64,000 nt of DNA from positions 3,596,001-3,660,000 of the forward strand of contig NZ_CP130701.1 of the NCBI RefSeq assembly GCF_030553075.1, written 5' to 3'. Of this stretch, positions 8,073 through 18,087 are shown one piece after another. The notes under the pieces were generated by a model that ran no database searches, was not told the origin of the DNA, and saw only the letters and a list, made by a program, of their open reading frames with translations. Both the position numbers and the translations under genes were made by a program. This stretch comes from Halomonas sp. I5-271120 (GTDB lineage Bacteria; Pseudomonadota; Gammaproteobacteria; Pseudomonadales; Halomonadaceae). Position 1 is the first letter of the stretch. Each line of letters begins with the position of its first letter.

Positions 8073-9227
8073 ATGCGCATCTGCTTCGTCAGCGAAACCT
8101 GGTCGCCGGATATCAACGGTGTGGCCCATACCCTGGGACACCTGAGCCGCGAACTCGATGCACGAAACATCACCCTGCAGCTGGTGCGCCCGAGGCCTGA
8201 CAACGGTCGCCGTGCAGAAGGGATCGAGGACGAACTACAGGTAAGCGGGTTTCACCTTCCCGGCTATAAGGCCGTCAAGCTGGGCCTTCCCGCCGGACGA
8301 GCCTTGGCGAGGTTATGGCGTGATCGTCGCCCCGATGCGGTCTATATCGCCACCGAAGGCCCACTGGGCTGGTCGGCGCTGCGACAGGCCCGGCGCCTGG
8401 GGCTGCCAGTGGCCAGCGGCTTTCATACCAACTTCGATCACTACGCCGGCGACTATGGCTTCGCCTGGCTGAAAAGGCCGGTAGCGGCGGTGCTGCGTCA
8501 CTTTCACAACCGTACCGGGGCAACCCTGGTGCCAACCGCCACACAGGTGCGGGCGCTCAGCGCCCAGGGCTTTGATAACGTCCAGGTCATGAGCCGCGGC
8601 ATCGATGCCCAACACTTCTCGCCAGAAAAACGCGACCCGCAGCTACGCCAGACCTGGGGCGTCGGTGAGAATCAACCGGTCGCCCTGCACGTGGGGCGGC
8701 TGGCCAGCGAGAAAAACCTGGACCTGCTGGTGGAGAGCGTGCAGGCAATGCAAGAGGTTCAGCCAGACCTGGTCACGGTCATGGTCGGTGATGGCCCCCT
8801 GCGAGAAAGCCTGCAGCAGCGCCTGCCCGACGCCATTTTTACCGGTTTCATCAACCGTGAATCGCTCGCCAGGCATTACGCCAGCGCCGACATCTTCATC
8901 TTCCCCTCCTGCTCGGAAACCTATGGCAACGTCGTCGCCGAAGCCATGGCCAGCAGCCTTGGGGTGGTGGCCTTCGACCATGCTGCCGCCAGCGAGCTGA
9001 TCACGTCCGGCCAGCAAGGCCTGACGGCACAGGTGGGGGATAAACAGGGCTTCATCGACCATGCAATCACGCTGTGCCAGCACCCGGCCAGTTACGGCCA
9101 GCTGGGGCGCCAGGCCAGACAGCGCGTGGCATCCAACGGCTGGGACCGGATCGCCGACGACTTCCTGCGCATCCTGCTTTCATTACAGGAGACTCCAGAT
9201 GACGCCTCGCACGCCTACCGTCTTTGA
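8073..9227 (+). CDS. GT4-family glycosyltransferase
   Basis: 384 aa GT-B fold. The N-terminal MRICFVSETWSPDINGVA is the classic start of the MgtA/SQD2-type GT4 enzymes, with a HVGRLASEKN donor-domain segment (about 212-221) and the EX7E-type signature E-T-Y-G-N-V-V-A-E-A (about 291-300). It would transfer a sugar from a nucleotide donor to a membrane lipid or other acceptor on the cytoplasmic face. It overlaps a PAP2 phosphatase gene by 29 bases, so the two are co-transcribed and may act in the same lipid or glycolipid pathway. The acceptor cannot be assigned. Confidence 0.85.
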   Translation: MRICFVSETWSPDINGVAHTLGHLSRELDARNITLQLVRPRPDNGRRAEGIEDELQVSGFHLPGYKAVKLGLPAGRALARLWRDRRPDAVYIATEGPLGWSALRQARRLGLPVASGFHTNFDHYAGDYGFAWLKRPVAAVLRHFHNRTGATLVPTATQVRALSAQGFDNVQVMSRGIDAQHFSPEKRDPQLRQTWGVGENQPVALHVGRLASEKNLDLLVESVQAMQEVQPDLVTVMVGDGPLRESLQQRLPDAIFTGFINRESLARHYASADIFIFPSCSETYGNVVAEAMASSLGVVAFDHAAASELITSGQQGLTAQVGDKQGFIDHAITLCQHPASYGQLGRQARQRVASNGWDRIADDFLRILLSLQETPDDASHAYRL

Positions 9228-9750
9228 ACGCCTCGACTTGCTCGAGTGGCGGCTATGCCATCGCTTCGCCCTGGCCAGCAATACCCGACTGCTGCCGCTG
9301 GCGACGCTGCGAATCGCCAGCAAAATCGGCGACTGGCCCGCCTGGGTCGTTCTGATATTGGCGCAACCCTTGCTCGACCCCAGCCTGGGTTGGCAGCGTC
9401 TGCTGCAGTTCAGCCTGACCGCCATCGCCGCGCTGCTGGTGTATCGGCTTCTGAAGACGCGTCTGTGTCGCGAACGCCCTTCCATCACCTTCGAGTGCAT
9501 TCCCTGCACAGAGCCACCCAGGGATCGCTACAGCTTTCCCAGCGGCCACACCATGCATGCGGTGATGTTCACGGTACTGACGGCTACCTCCACGCCCTGG
9601 CTGCTGGTGATCGTTGCCCCCCTTGCCGTCGTGATCGCGGTGTCCCGAGTCGGCCTGGGGCTGCACTACATCAGCGATGTAATCGGCGGCGGACTCATCG
9701 GTGTGATGTTTGCTCTGGCAAGCCTTGAGCTCTTGCCGCTGGCGACCTGA
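9199..9750 (+). CDS. PAP2-family membrane phosphatase
   Basis: 183 aa with several membrane segments. All three phosphatase motifs are present: K86-X6-R93-P, PSG-H117 and S149-R150...H156...D160. The family removes phosphate from phosphatidate, undecaprenyl pyrophosphate or phosphatidylglycerophosphate at the membrane. The ATG at 9199 follows CAGGAGAC and lies inside the 3' end of the glycosyltransferase gene. The coupling suggests a shared lipid substrate, for instance recycling of a lipid carrier or supply of diacylglycerol. The exact substrate is unknown. Confidence 0.88.
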   Translation: MTPRTPTVFERLDLLEWRLCHRFALASNTRLLPLATLRIASKIGDWPAWVVLILAQPLLDPSLGWQRLLQFSLTAIAALLVYRLLKTRLCRERPSITFECIPCTEPPRDRYSFPSGHTMHAVMFTVLTATSTPWLLVIVAPLAVVIAVSRVGLGLHYISDVIGGGLIGVMFALASLELLPLAT

Positions 9751-9789
9751 CCCCGCGACAGACGCTGCCGGGGCTGGCAAGCTAGGCCC

Positions 9790-10413
9790 ATGAATGACGT
9801 AACCCTCGGGCCGCCGCACTGGCAGGCCCTTCTCGACTCGCCGCCGTTGTCGCTGGGACTTGGCCTGTTTGGCCTCACGCGTGCTAACGAGCTGCTGCTG
9901 CAACTGGATCAGCAACTGCACTGGCAGCGGCCCACCCTCACCCTTTACGGCCGCCAACACCTCATCCCCCGCCGCCAGATCTGGATGGGCGATCCGGACG
10001 CCGCCTATCGCTATTCCGGCGAGGCGTTTACTCCCACGCCCTGGCACCCGGCGGTTGAGGAGATCAGGCTCGCCGTTGAACGGGCCCTGGAAGCCACCGG
10101 ACAGCCCGCAAGCTTCAACAGTGTGCTACTCAATCGCTACGCCGATGGCGAGGATCGCATGGGCTGGCACAGCGATGACGAGACGGAACTCGGCAATGAC
10201 CCCTTGATCGCCGCGGTGAGCCTCGGTACCGAACGACCGCTGCGTTTTCGCTGGCAGAACCGCCACGCGGCTGCCTTCAATGTCTGGCTACCCCATGACA
10301 GCCTGCTGGTGATGGGACCGGGCACCCAGCGCCAGCTGCAACATGCCCTGCTGCCACGAAAGCTGCCCGGCATGCGTATCAGCCTGACCTTCCGTCGCGT
10401 CTATCCGCGCTAG
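9790..10413 (+). CDS. AlkB-type 2-oxoglutarate/Fe(II) dioxygenase
   Basis: 207 aa. The iron ligands H127-x-D129 and H185 are visible, and the 2-oxoglutarate-binding R196...R202 pattern (RISLTFR) closes the fold. The N-L-Y-G-like segment TLYGRQH, followed by NSVLLNRYADG, resembles the ABH2/ABH3-like bacterial AlkB homologs rather than E. coli AlkB. It should remove alkyl groups such as 1-methyladenine from DNA or RNA by oxidative demethylation. It stands alone, without an ada gene nearby, converging on the yhhJ-rbbA-yhiI operon. Confidence 0.88.
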   Translation: MNDVTLGPPHWQALLDSPPLSLGLGLFGLTRANELLLQLDQQLHWQRPTLTLYGRQHLIPRRQIWMGDPDAAYRYSGEAFTPTPWHPAVEEIRLAVERALEATGQPASFNSVLLNRYADGEDRMGWHSDDETELGNDPLIAAVSLGTERPLRFRWQNRHAAAFNVWLPHDSLLVMGPGTQRQLQHALLPRKLPGMRISLTFRRVYPR

Positions 10414-10430
10414 CGCCAAGAAGCTGCAGT

Positions 10431-11555
10431 CTAGCGCACCGCCGCCAGGGTCGCCTTGAACCGCACCAGCGCGAACGTCAGGAAGGCCATGCCGATTGCC
10501 GCCGTCGCCAGCAGCTGCGGCCACACGATGCCAATCCCCGCACCGCGATACAGCACTGCCTGGGCAAACTGAATGAAATGCGTCGAAGGCAGCACCTGCA
10601 CCGCCTTCTGCAGCGCTGGCGGCATGCTCTCCAGCGGGGTGATGCCCCCTGACAGCAGGTTCATTACCACGAACACCGGAATCGACAGCAAACCGAACTG
10701 CGGCATGGTCGTCGCCACAGTGGAGAGCGTTATGCCCATCGCGGTCACGGCAAACAGGTAGACGGCAGCCCCCAGCGCAAAGAGGATCACCGACCCGCTA
10801 ATGGGAATGCCAAGCAGGCCCTGCACCACGATCTGCAGCGAGAGAACCGCTGCAATAACGATCACCAGGCCGTTGGCCCAGATCTTGGCGAGCATGATCT
10901 CGCTGACGGTTACCGGCATCACCAGCAGATGCTCGAGGGTGCCATGCTCACGCTCGCGAATCACCGCAGCCCCACCCAGCACGATCGCCAGGATGGTCAG
11001 ATTGTTGATGATCTGCATCACCGCCATGAACCAGGTCGAATCGAGATTAGGATTGAATTTCGCGCGCACCCGCAGATCGACCGGCAGCTCAGCGTCTCCG
11101 CTTGAGCGACTGACGTACTTGAGAAGCTCGGTGTTGAGGATGCTGGCGATGTAGTGGGTGCCATTGCCAGCGATCGCCATCGCCGTGGCATCGACATTGA
11201 GCTGGATCGCGGGATATCGCCCTGCCAGCACGTCCGCCTCGAATCGTGGCGGAATATCCAGCACGAAGGTGTAGCGCCCAGTGTCCATCCCCGGATCGAC
11301 CTCGGACAGTTCGATGACCTCCGGCGCTTTGAAATACGGCGGCAAAAAGGCGGCGGTGAGCTGTGAGGAGAGGACCGAGCGATCCTCATCCACGATGGCG
11401 ATCGAGGCATTATTGAGCTCGGTCTTCACCCCGTTGGCGACGGTATAGATGGCTAAGGTGAAGGTATAGAGGATCAGCCCCATCAGCACGGGATCACGCA
11501 GGAGGCTATAGATTTCCTTGATGCCCAGCCGGTAGATGTTGGTGATCCAGCGCAT
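10431..11555 (-). CDS. yhhJ: ABC transporter permease, YhhJ type
   Basis: 374 aa, the length of E. coli YhhJ. An N-terminal membrane segment, a periplasmic domain (about 40-175) and five or six C-terminal membrane segments form an ABC2-type permease. The motif REREHGTLEHLLVMPV is typical of the family. It is the third gene of an operon; its ATG lies one base after the rbbA stop, so translation is coupled. Gene order HlyD-RbbA-YhhJ is the same as in E. coli yhiI-rbbA-yhhJ. The cargo is unknown. Confidence 0.88.
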   Translation of the reverse strand: MRWITNIYRLGIKEIYSLLRDPVLMGLILYTFTLAIYTVANGVKTELNNASIAIVDEDRSVLSSQLTAAFLPPYFKAPEVIELSEVDPGMDTGRYTFVLDIPPRFEADVLAGRYPAIQLNVDATAMAIAGNGTHYIASILNTELLKYVSRSSGDAELPVDLRVRAKFNPNLDSTWFMAVMQIINNLTILAIVLGGAAVIREREHGTLEHLLVMPVTVSEIMLAKIWANGLVIVIAAVLSLQIVVQGLLGIPISGSVILFALGAAVYLFAVTAMGITLSTVATTMPQFGLLSIPVFVVMNLLSGGITPLESMPPALQKAVQVLPSTHFIQFAQAVLYRGAGIGIVWPQLLATAAIGMAFLTFALVRFKATLAAVR

Positions 11556-11556
11556 G

Positions 11557-14289
11557 TCAGAGCTCCTGCTTGCGCAGCAAGGCGCTGGCCACGATCCAGA
11601 ACAGCGCGCAGAAGCCACCAAGGACCAGGTGATTGGGATACAGCACCCTGAGGTCGAGCCCCTTGTTGAAGACGCCGGCACTGATCTGCTGAAAATACAG
11701 CGCCGGGAAGGCCTTGCCGAGGAGGGCCGCACCGCCCTCAAGAGTCGACACCGGATACATCATCCCGGAGAAATTGACCGTCGGAATCATGACGATGATC
11801 GCCGTGGCGAAAATCGCCGCGATCTGTGAACTCACGAAGGTCGAGACGACCAGGCCGAAGGCAGTGGCGGCAGTGGTAAACAGCAGCGCACCGCTCACCA
11901 GCGCCGGAAGGCTACCCGGCATGCCAAGCCCGAACAGCGTCATAATCAGCACCACGAGGCTTACGAAGCTGACCATGGCGACGCCGATATACGGCAGCTG
12001 CTTGCCGAGCAGGAACTCGATCTTGTGCACCGGAGCGGCATAGAGATTGAGGATCGAGCCCATCTCCTTCTCGCGCACCACGCTGAGGGCGGTGAGCATG
12101 GCGGGAATCATGATCAGCAGCATCATCAGCACACCGGGCGGGATCGCATGCTGGGACAGAAAGGCCTGGTTGTAGCGCAGCCGCGGCTCGACGCTCGCCG
12201 GGTATATATCCACGACGTCCCGGCCCTCGCGCAGCGCGAGATCGGCAAGGTGCGTAGCTAGCACGCCTTGCACATAGCCACGCCCGGTCTCCGCGCGAGT
12301 GGTGTTCGAGCCGTCGAGCCAGGCACCGATCTGCGGGACTCGTCCCGACAGCAGATCACGGCCATAGTCGGGCGGAATCACCACGGCAAGGGAGATATCC
12401 CCGGCCTTCATGCGTCGATCCAGCTCGTCGAAATCGGCAAGCGCTGGCTGCTCGTCGAAATAGCGTGAACTCGTCATGGCCTCGAGAAACATCCGGCTTT
12501 CCCGCGACTGATCCTGATCGAGTGCCGCATAGGACAGGTTCTCGACATCGAAGGTGATGCCGTAGCCCATCGCCACCATCAGCACGATCGGGCCGAACAG
12601 CGCAAAGACCAGACGGATTGGGTCGCGCAGGATCTCCATCGCCTCGCGCCTGGCAAAAGCCCAGGTTCGCGAGGGAGAAAACCAGCCCATACGATGCTCA
12701 GCTCGATTTCTGCCCGTCCCGACATCAGACGACACCGGTGCTGCCGCATCTTCCGCGCCGGCCTCCTGTAGATAGCTGATGAAGGCGTCTTCGAGGGTTT
12801 CCGCATCCCGCTGACGACGCAGTTCGTCGGGCTCGCCCTGGGCCAGGACCTTGCCCGCGTGCATCAACGAGATGCGGTCGCAGCGCTCGGCTTCGTTCAT
12901 GAAGTGGGTGGAGATGAAGATCGTCACCCCGTCCTTGCGTGACAGCTCGATCAGCAGCGCCCAGAAGGCGTCGCGCGCGATCGGATCGACGCCAGAGGTC
13001 GGCTCATCGAGGATCAGCAGCTCGGGAGCATGCAGTACCGCCACCGCGAGCTGGAGGCGCTGGCGCACCCCCAGCGCCAGGCTCTCAGGCGTCGATTCCG
13101 CGACGGCACCCAGATCGAAGCGCTCGATCAGCTCCACGACCCGTGGCCCGCGACGCGCCTTGGGCAGATGGAACAGATCGGCATGCAGCGCAAGGTTGCG
13201 CCGTACCGAGAGTTCGGAATAAAGCGAGAAGGACTGCGACATGTAGCCTACGCGGCGCCGCGTGGCCATGGCATCGGTCCCCAGAGGCTTACCCATCAAC
13301 CGAGCACTGCCTTCGCTGGCGGTCAGCAGCCCGGTGAGCATCTTCATGGTGGTGGTCTTGCCACAGCCGTTCGAGCCGAGAAAACCGAAGATCTCCCCGG
13401 ACTCGATGCAAAAGCTGACATGATCGACAGCCGTGAAGTCACCGAATCTCATGGTCAGTCCTTCCGCCTCGATGGCCGGCGGCCCCGCCTGAACCACACG
13501 CGGCGGCAGCGAAACGGGCTGATGGCCCTGCCGATCCTTTTCCGGTAGTAGCGCGATGAAGGCCGCTTCCAGGGTCTCGGTAGCGGTTTGGGACTTCAAG
13601 GCCTCGGGTGTCCCCTCCGCCAGGACACCCCCGGCATTCATGGCGACCAGCTGATCGAAACGCTCAGCCTCAGACATGTAGGCGGTAGCGGTGATGACGC
13701 TCATCGTGGGGCGGCGTTCACGGATGTGTTCGATCAACTGCCAGAACTGCTGGCGGGACAGGGGATCAACGCCGGTGGTTGGCTCGTCGAGGATCAAGAG
13801 GTCCGGATCATGTATTAGCGCACAGCACAGGCCAAGCTTCTGCTTCATGCCACCGGAGAGCTTGCCCGCCGGCCGGTCGGCAAAGGCCTCGAGACCGGTA
13901 CTCTTCAACAGCACATCGATGCGCGTCGAGCGCTCGGTCATCGACTGGCCATAGAGACGACCGAAGAAATCGATATTCTCACGCACCGACAGCGTCTGAT
14001 AGAGATTGCGTCCCAGACCCTGGGGCATGTACGCGATGCGAGCATAACTAGCGGCGCGATGCTTTGCGTCATCCATCGCGCCTCCCAGGGCCGTGACCTG
14101 GCCGACCTGCAAGCGGCGCACTCCTGCAATCAGGCCCAGCAAGGTGGACTTGCCCACCCCGTCCGGCCCGATCACCCCCACCATGCGGGCAGAAGGAATC
14201 GTCAGTGAGACGTTGTCGAGCGCGATAATCGACTTATAGCGATGACTGACACCGTCTAGCGTTGCGACCACATCATTGAGGTCCGTCAT
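11557..14289 (-). CDS. rbbA: Ribosome-associated ATPase / ABC transporter fusion RbbA
   Basis: 910 aa. Two ABC ATPase domains are fused in tandem, with Walker A motifs GPDGVGKST (41-49) and GSNGCGKTT (about 303-311), followed from about residue 530 by an ABC2-type membrane permease with a large periplasmic loop. E. coli RbbA has the same architecture and binds ribosomes as well as membranes. The ATG at 14289 overlaps the stop of the HlyD gene by one base (TGATG). Whether it works in efflux with YhiI and YhhJ or in translation is open; both roles are known or suggested for the family. Confidence 0.88.
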   Translation of the reverse strand: MTDLNDVVATLDGVSHRYKSIIALDNVSLTIPSARMVGVIGPDGVGKSTLLGLIAGVRRLQVGQVTALGGAMDDAKHRAASYARIAYMPQGLGRNLYQTLSVRENIDFFGRLYGQSMTERSTRIDVLLKSTGLEAFADRPAGKLSGGMKQKLGLCCALIHDPDLLILDEPTTGVDPLSRQQFWQLIEHIRERRPTMSVITATAYMSEAERFDQLVAMNAGGVLAEGTPEALKSQTATETLEAAFIALLPEKDRQGHQPVSLPPRVVQAGPPAIEAEGLTMRFGDFTAVDHVSFCIESGEIFGFLGSNGCGKTTTMKMLTGLLTASEGSARLMGKPLGTDAMATRRRVGYMSQSFSLYSELSVRRNLALHADLFHLPKARRGPRVVELIERFDLGAVAESTPESLALGVRQRLQLAVAVLHAPELLILDEPTSGVDPIARDAFWALLIELSRKDGVTIFISTHFMNEAERCDRISLMHAGKVLAQGEPDELRRQRDAETLEDAFISYLQEAGAEDAAAPVSSDVGTGRNRAEHRMGWFSPSRTWAFARREAMEILRDPIRLVFALFGPIVLMVAMGYGITFDVENLSYAALDQDQSRESRMFLEAMTSSRYFDEQPALADFDELDRRMKAGDISLAVVIPPDYGRDLLSGRVPQIGAWLDGSNTTRAETGRGYVQGVLATHLADLALREGRDVVDIYPASVEPRLRYNQAFLSQHAIPPGVLMMLLIMIPAMLTALSVVREKEMGSILNLYAAPVHKIEFLLGKQLPYIGVAMVSFVSLVVLIMTLFGLGMPGSLPALVSGALLFTTAATAFGLVVSTFVSSQIAAIFATAIIVMIPTVNFSGMMYPVSTLEGGAALLGKAFPALYFQQISAGVFNKGLDLRVLYPNHLVLGGFCALFWIVASALLRKQEL

Positions 14290-15269
14290 CAGGGCAGCTT
14301 CACCGCAAGGGCCGCGGGCCACTGGGCTTCAGGTGCCACACGGACATAGGCCACGCCCGGCACCCCGGTTTTCACGACCTCCTGATAGCGGCTCAGGATA
14401 TCGGCAGGAATCTGCAGCTTGACGCGAAACATGAGCTTTTCGCGCTCACTCTTGGTTTCCACGTATTTGGGGGTGAACTGCGCTTCCGAGGCCACGAAAT
14501 CGACGGCCGCCGGAATCACATACTGCGGAGCGGCATCGAGAACCAGCCGCGCCTCACTGCCATAGCGCAGGCGCCCCGCCTCGTCGGTGGGCAGATAGAC
14601 GTCCATGTAGACATCCGTCAGGTTGAGCAATGAGACGACCTTGCCGCCCGCTGCCAGGATCTCGCCGGGCTCGGCCAAACGGTACTGCACGCGACCGGCG
14701 CGCGGCGCGACCAGGGTATAATCAGCGAGATTGGCATTAAGCGCCGCGACATGCGCCTGGGCCGCCTCGATCGACGCCTCGGCGGCGGCCACCTGGGCAC
14801 GTGCGGTATTAAGCGCCGCCTCGGCGGTGGTTTGCAGCGAACGTCGCTGATCCAGCAGCTCCTGTGAGGCATAACCCCGCCCGGCAAGCGTCTGGGTACG
14901 CCCTAACTCTGAACCGGCAAGTGCCAATTCACTTGTGCGCTGGATCACCAGGGCCTTGGCCTGGGCCAATTCCTGCTCTGCCTGCCGGATACCGGCCTCA
15001 GCGGCGCGTATCTGCGCCTCAAGCTCGGTAGCATCAATTCGCGCGATCACCTCTCCTGCCTCTACCCGCTGCCCTTCCGTGACGACCACCTCAGCGATCC
15101 GGCCACTGAATTTCAGCGCCACATCGATGCGTGTCGCCTCAAGCCGTCCGTTGGCCCGGGCAAAGCCTTCTGCCAGACCGCCCTGCTGTTGCTGCCACCA
15201 GTAATACCCGCCTCCGGCGGCAGCAGCGACACAGACAAGAACGATGAGTGCCGTTTGCAGTCGCTTCAT
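14289..15269 (-). CDS. yhiI: HlyD-family periplasmic adaptor, YhiI type
   Basis: 326 aa. An N-terminal membrane anchor (residues about 5-25) is followed by a lipoyl half-motif (GRIAEVVVTEGQRVEAGEVI), a long coiled coil (about 90-180) and a second beta-barrel half. This is the membrane fusion protein plan of HlyD/YhiI. It would connect the RbbA-YhhJ inner-membrane complex with an outer membrane channel. The ATG at 15269 has GAGGAA 6-8 bases upstream, unlike the longer frame from 15311. It is the first gene of the operon. Confidence 0.88.
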   Translation of the reverse strand: MKRLQTALIVLVCVAAAAGGGYYWWQQQQGGLAEGFARANGRLEATRIDVALKFSGRIAEVVVTEGQRVEAGEVIARIDATELEAQIRAAEAGIRQAEQELAQAKALVIQRTSELALAGSELGRTQTLAGRGYASQELLDQRRSLQTTAEAALNTARAQVAAAEASIEAAQAHVAALNANLADYTLVAPRAGRVQYRLAEPGEILAAGGKVVSLLNLTDVYMDVYLPTDEAGRLRYGSEARLVLDAAPQYVIPAAVDFVASEAQFTPKYVETKSEREKLMFRVKLQIPADILSRYQEVVKTGVPGVAYVRVAPEAQWPAALAVKLP

Positions 15270-15433
15270 GACAGGTTCCTCGGCCAGGTAGTTCGATCCA
15301 CGTTCATCCATGAATAGATTAGTTCAGTCGCAACTGGCCCACGATAGCCTATCCCGTCAGCACCTTGCTGACCCTAGAGCGAAACGACCGGTATTTCTGG
15401 CGTCGCCTTGATATTGATCATGTTGACACAACG

Positions 15434-15462
15434 AAAAAAGCCGCCTCCCGAGGGAAGCGGCT
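15434..15462 (-). terminator. gcvT operon terminator
   Basis: On the minus strand AGCCGC-T-TCCC pairs with GGGA-G-GCGGCT (one mismatch in the stem) and runs into TTTTTT. It lies about 65 bases beyond the gcvT stop. Confidence 0.8.
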
Positions 15463-15526
15463 CATGATGTTCAAAAAAAGATAACGGTATATTTAGTATT
15501 GGTTATAGGCGTCGATCCCGGATCGA

Positions 15527-16639
15527 TCAGCCGCGGTAGTATCCTGGCGTCACGAACGGCATCTTGGTCACGGTCATCGGCAGGCGTTTGCCGCGTACAT
15601 CGGCGAAGACCTGAGTATCGATGGCCGCCTGATCAATGCTGACATAGCCCATGGCGACGGGCTTGCCGACGCTGGGCCCGAAGCCACCAGACGTGACTAC
15701 GCCAATCTTGCGGTCTTCCCCGTCGTAGAGATCAGCGCCCTCACGGACCGGGGCACGCCCCTCGCCCAGCAGGCCGACCCGCTTGCGCTGATGGTCCTTG
15801 ACCTCGACCTGGTGCAGCACCATGTCGGCGCCGGGAAAGCCACCGGCCCGCTCACCACCGCGACGACGCGGCTTGCTCACGGCCCAGATCAGTCCCCCTT
15901 CCACCGGGGTGGTAGTGGTGTCGATATCGTGACCATAGAGGCACAGGCCCGCTTCCAAACGCAGCGAGTCGCGCGCGCCCAGGCCGATAGCCTCGACTTC
16001 GTCTTCGGCCAGCAGCAGGCGGGCAAGCGCCTCGCTCTGCTCGGCAGGCACCGAAATCTCGAAGCCATCCTCGCCGGTATAGCCCGCCCGGCTGATCCAC
16101 ACCGGAATGCCGTCGATCTCGAAGCGACCGTGCTGCATGAAGACCATCTCGCAGGCCGCCGGGCACAGCCGCTGCATCACGCTGGCGGCCTTGGGGCCCT
16201 GCAGGGCCAGCAGGCCACGGTCCAGCACCTCGACCTGATGATCGCCACCCAGGCCGGTGCGCAGGTGCGCAATATCCTGCTCCTTGCAGGCAGCATTGAC
16301 GACCAGATACAGATGGTCGCCCGCATTCACCACCATCAGGTCATCGAGAATACCGCCTTCGCCGTTGGTGAACAGCGTATAACGCTGCATGCCTTCGGGA
16401 AGGCCGAGGAGGTCCGCCGGCACCAGGGTTTCCAGTGCCTTGGCCGGTTCGCTACCAGTTACCAGCACCTGCCCCATGTGGGAGACATCAAAGAGACCAC
16501 AGGCGGCGCGGGTATGCTCGTGCTCCTTCTTGACCCCTAGCGGAAACTGCACCGGCATCGAATAGCCCGCGAAGGGCACCATCTTGCCACCGAGTTCCAC
16601 GTGCAGGTCATGAAGCGGTGTCTTGTGTAGTTCGTTCAT
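15527..16639 (-). CDS. gcvT: Glycine cleavage system T protein (aminomethyltransferase)
   Basis: 370 aa, the normal GcvT length. The N-terminal LHVELGGKMVPFAGYSMPVQ region and LFDVSHMGQ are family hallmarks, and the C-terminal domain ends MPFVTPGYYRG. It transfers the aminomethyl carbon from lipoylated GcvH to tetrahydrofolate, giving methylene-THF and ammonia. It lies 68 bp downstream of the glycine/alanine symporter gene on the same strand, and its partners gcvH and gcvP are on the opposite strand 2 kb away. The two half-operons probably respond to the same glycine signal. Confidence 0.95.
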   Translation of the reverse strand: MNELHKTPLHDLHVELGGKMVPFAGYSMPVQFPLGVKKEHEHTRAACGLFDVSHMGQVLVTGSEPAKALETLVPADLLGLPEGMQRYTLFTNGEGGILDDLMVVNAGDHLYLVVNAACKEQDIAHLRTGLGGDHQVEVLDRGLLALQGPKAASVMQRLCPAACEMVFMQHGRFEIDGIPVWISRAGYTGEDGFEISVPAEQSEALARLLLAEDEVEAIGLGARDSLRLEAGLCLYGHDIDTTTTPVEGGLIWAVSKPRRRGGERAGGFPGADMVLHQVEVKDHQRKRVGLLGEGRAPVREGADLYDGEDRKIGVVTSGGFGPSVGKPVAMGYVSIDQAAIDTQVFADVRGKRLPMTVTKMPFVTPGYYRG

Positions 16640-16707
16640 CGGCTAGGTTCATCCCGTACATTGCTGATAGCAGACGCCGCGACCGACCAGGCGGCCGCGG
16701 CATTGCC

Positions 16708-18087
16708 TCATTTGTTGAGTTCTTCGCCAGGCAGTACCGGCTTGCCATCGAAGTAATCCTTGGTCAACTTGAAGACCACCGGCGACAGCAGGGCCAGGGC
16801 GATCAGGTTGGGGAAGGCCATCATGGCGTTGAAGACGCTGGCCATCAGCCACACGAAGTCCAGCGGCGCCACGGCACCGGCCAGGATCGCCAGGATATAC
16901 ACCACGCGGTAGGGCTTGATGGCGCGCACACCGAACAGGAACTCGATGCACTTTTCGCCGTAGAAGGCCCAGCCCAGAATGGTGGTAAAGGCGAACACCG
17001 CCAGCGCGAAGGACACGATGTACTGACCAATGCCCGGCAGGGATTCGTCGAAGGCCAGGGACGTCAAGGCTGCCCCGGTCTCACCGCTGGTCCACTGGGT
17101 AGACGTCAGGATGGCCAGCGCAGTGATCGAGCACACTACGATGGTGTCCAGGAAGGTACCCAGCATGGCGATGAGACCCTGACGGACCGGATTCTTGGTC
17201 TGTGCCGCCGCGTGTGCGATCGGTGCACTCCCCAGGCCGGCTTCGTTGGAGAAGACGCCACGGGCCACACCGAACTGGATGGCCTTGGCCACTGCCGCCC
17301 CGGCGAAGCCACCTGCCGCCGATACCGGCGAGAAGGCGTAACCGAAGATCATGCCCAGCGCATTGCCGATGGCATCAGCATTGATGATCAGTACCACAAT
17401 GCCTGCCACAACATAGGCAATGGCCATGATCGGCACCAGCTTGCCGGCCACCTTGGCGATGCGGCGAATACCGCCGAGAATCACGGCACCCGCCAGCACC
17501 ATGATCACGACACCCGTGATCCAGGCAGGCAGCCCCAGTGACTCGTTGAGACCCGCCGCCACCGAGTTGGACTGCACGGTGTTGCCGATCCCGAAAGCCG
17601 CCACGGCCCCGAAGAAGGCGAAGGCACCGCCCAGCCAAGCCCACTTCTTGCCCAGGCCGTTGCGGATGTAATACATGGGACCGCCAACGTGATCGCCCGC
17701 TTCATCCACCTCGCGATAACGCACGGCCAGCACGGCCTCGGAAAACTTGGTGGCCATGCCAACGAGGGCAGTGATCCACATCCAGAAGACAGCGCCCGGC
17801 CCACCCAAGAAGATGGCGGTGGCCACGCCCGCGATGTTGCCGGTACCGATAGTGGCGGACAGCGAGGTCATCAGGGCGTTAAACGGCGAGACTTCGCCCT
17901 CGCCCTCATCACCCTTGCCGGTTTCACGCCCCTTCCAGAGCAGCGAGAACCCTGTTCCCAGTCGACGAATCGGTACCAGCTTGAGGCCCGCCTGCAGATA
18001 AAGGCCGACCCCAAGCAGCAGGACCAGCATCAGCGGCCCCCAAACCACACCTTCTACAGCTGAAAAAAAGCTTGTGATTGCTTCCAC
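16708..18087 (-). CDS. Alanine/glycine:cation symporter (AGCS family)
   Basis: 459 aa with about 10-11 membrane segments. The family signature NALMTSLSATIGTGNIAGVA (about 70-89) and GPGAVFWMWITAL are clear. It imports alanine or glycine with Na+ or H+. The start is a GTG at 18087, with GGGAGAATAACC placing the ribosome-binding site 8 bases upstream; no ATG is nearby. Its position directly before gcvT and divergent from gcvHP suggests glycine is the physiological substrate, feeding the cleavage system. Confidence 0.9.
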   Translation of the reverse strand: MEAITSFFSAVEGVVWGPLMLVLLLGVGLYLQAGLKLVPIRRLGTGFSLLWKGRETGKGDEGEGEVSPFNALMTSLSATIGTGNIAGVATAIFLGGPGAVFWMWITALVGMATKFSEAVLAVRYREVDEAGDHVGGPMYYIRNGLGKKWAWLGGAFAFFGAVAAFGIGNTVQSNSVAAGLNESLGLPAWITGVVIMVLAGAVILGGIRRIAKVAGKLVPIMAIAYVVAGIVVLIINADAIGNALGMIFGYAFSPVSAAGGFAGAAVAKAIQFGVARGVFSNEAGLGSAPIAHAAAQTKNPVRQGLIAMLGTFLDTIVVCSITALAILTSTQWTSGETGAALTSLAFDESLPGIGQYIVSFALAVFAFTTILGWAFYGEKCIEFLFGVRAIKPYRVVYILAILAGAVAPLDFVWLMASVFNAMMAFPNLIALALLSPVVFKLTKDYFDGKPVLPGEELNK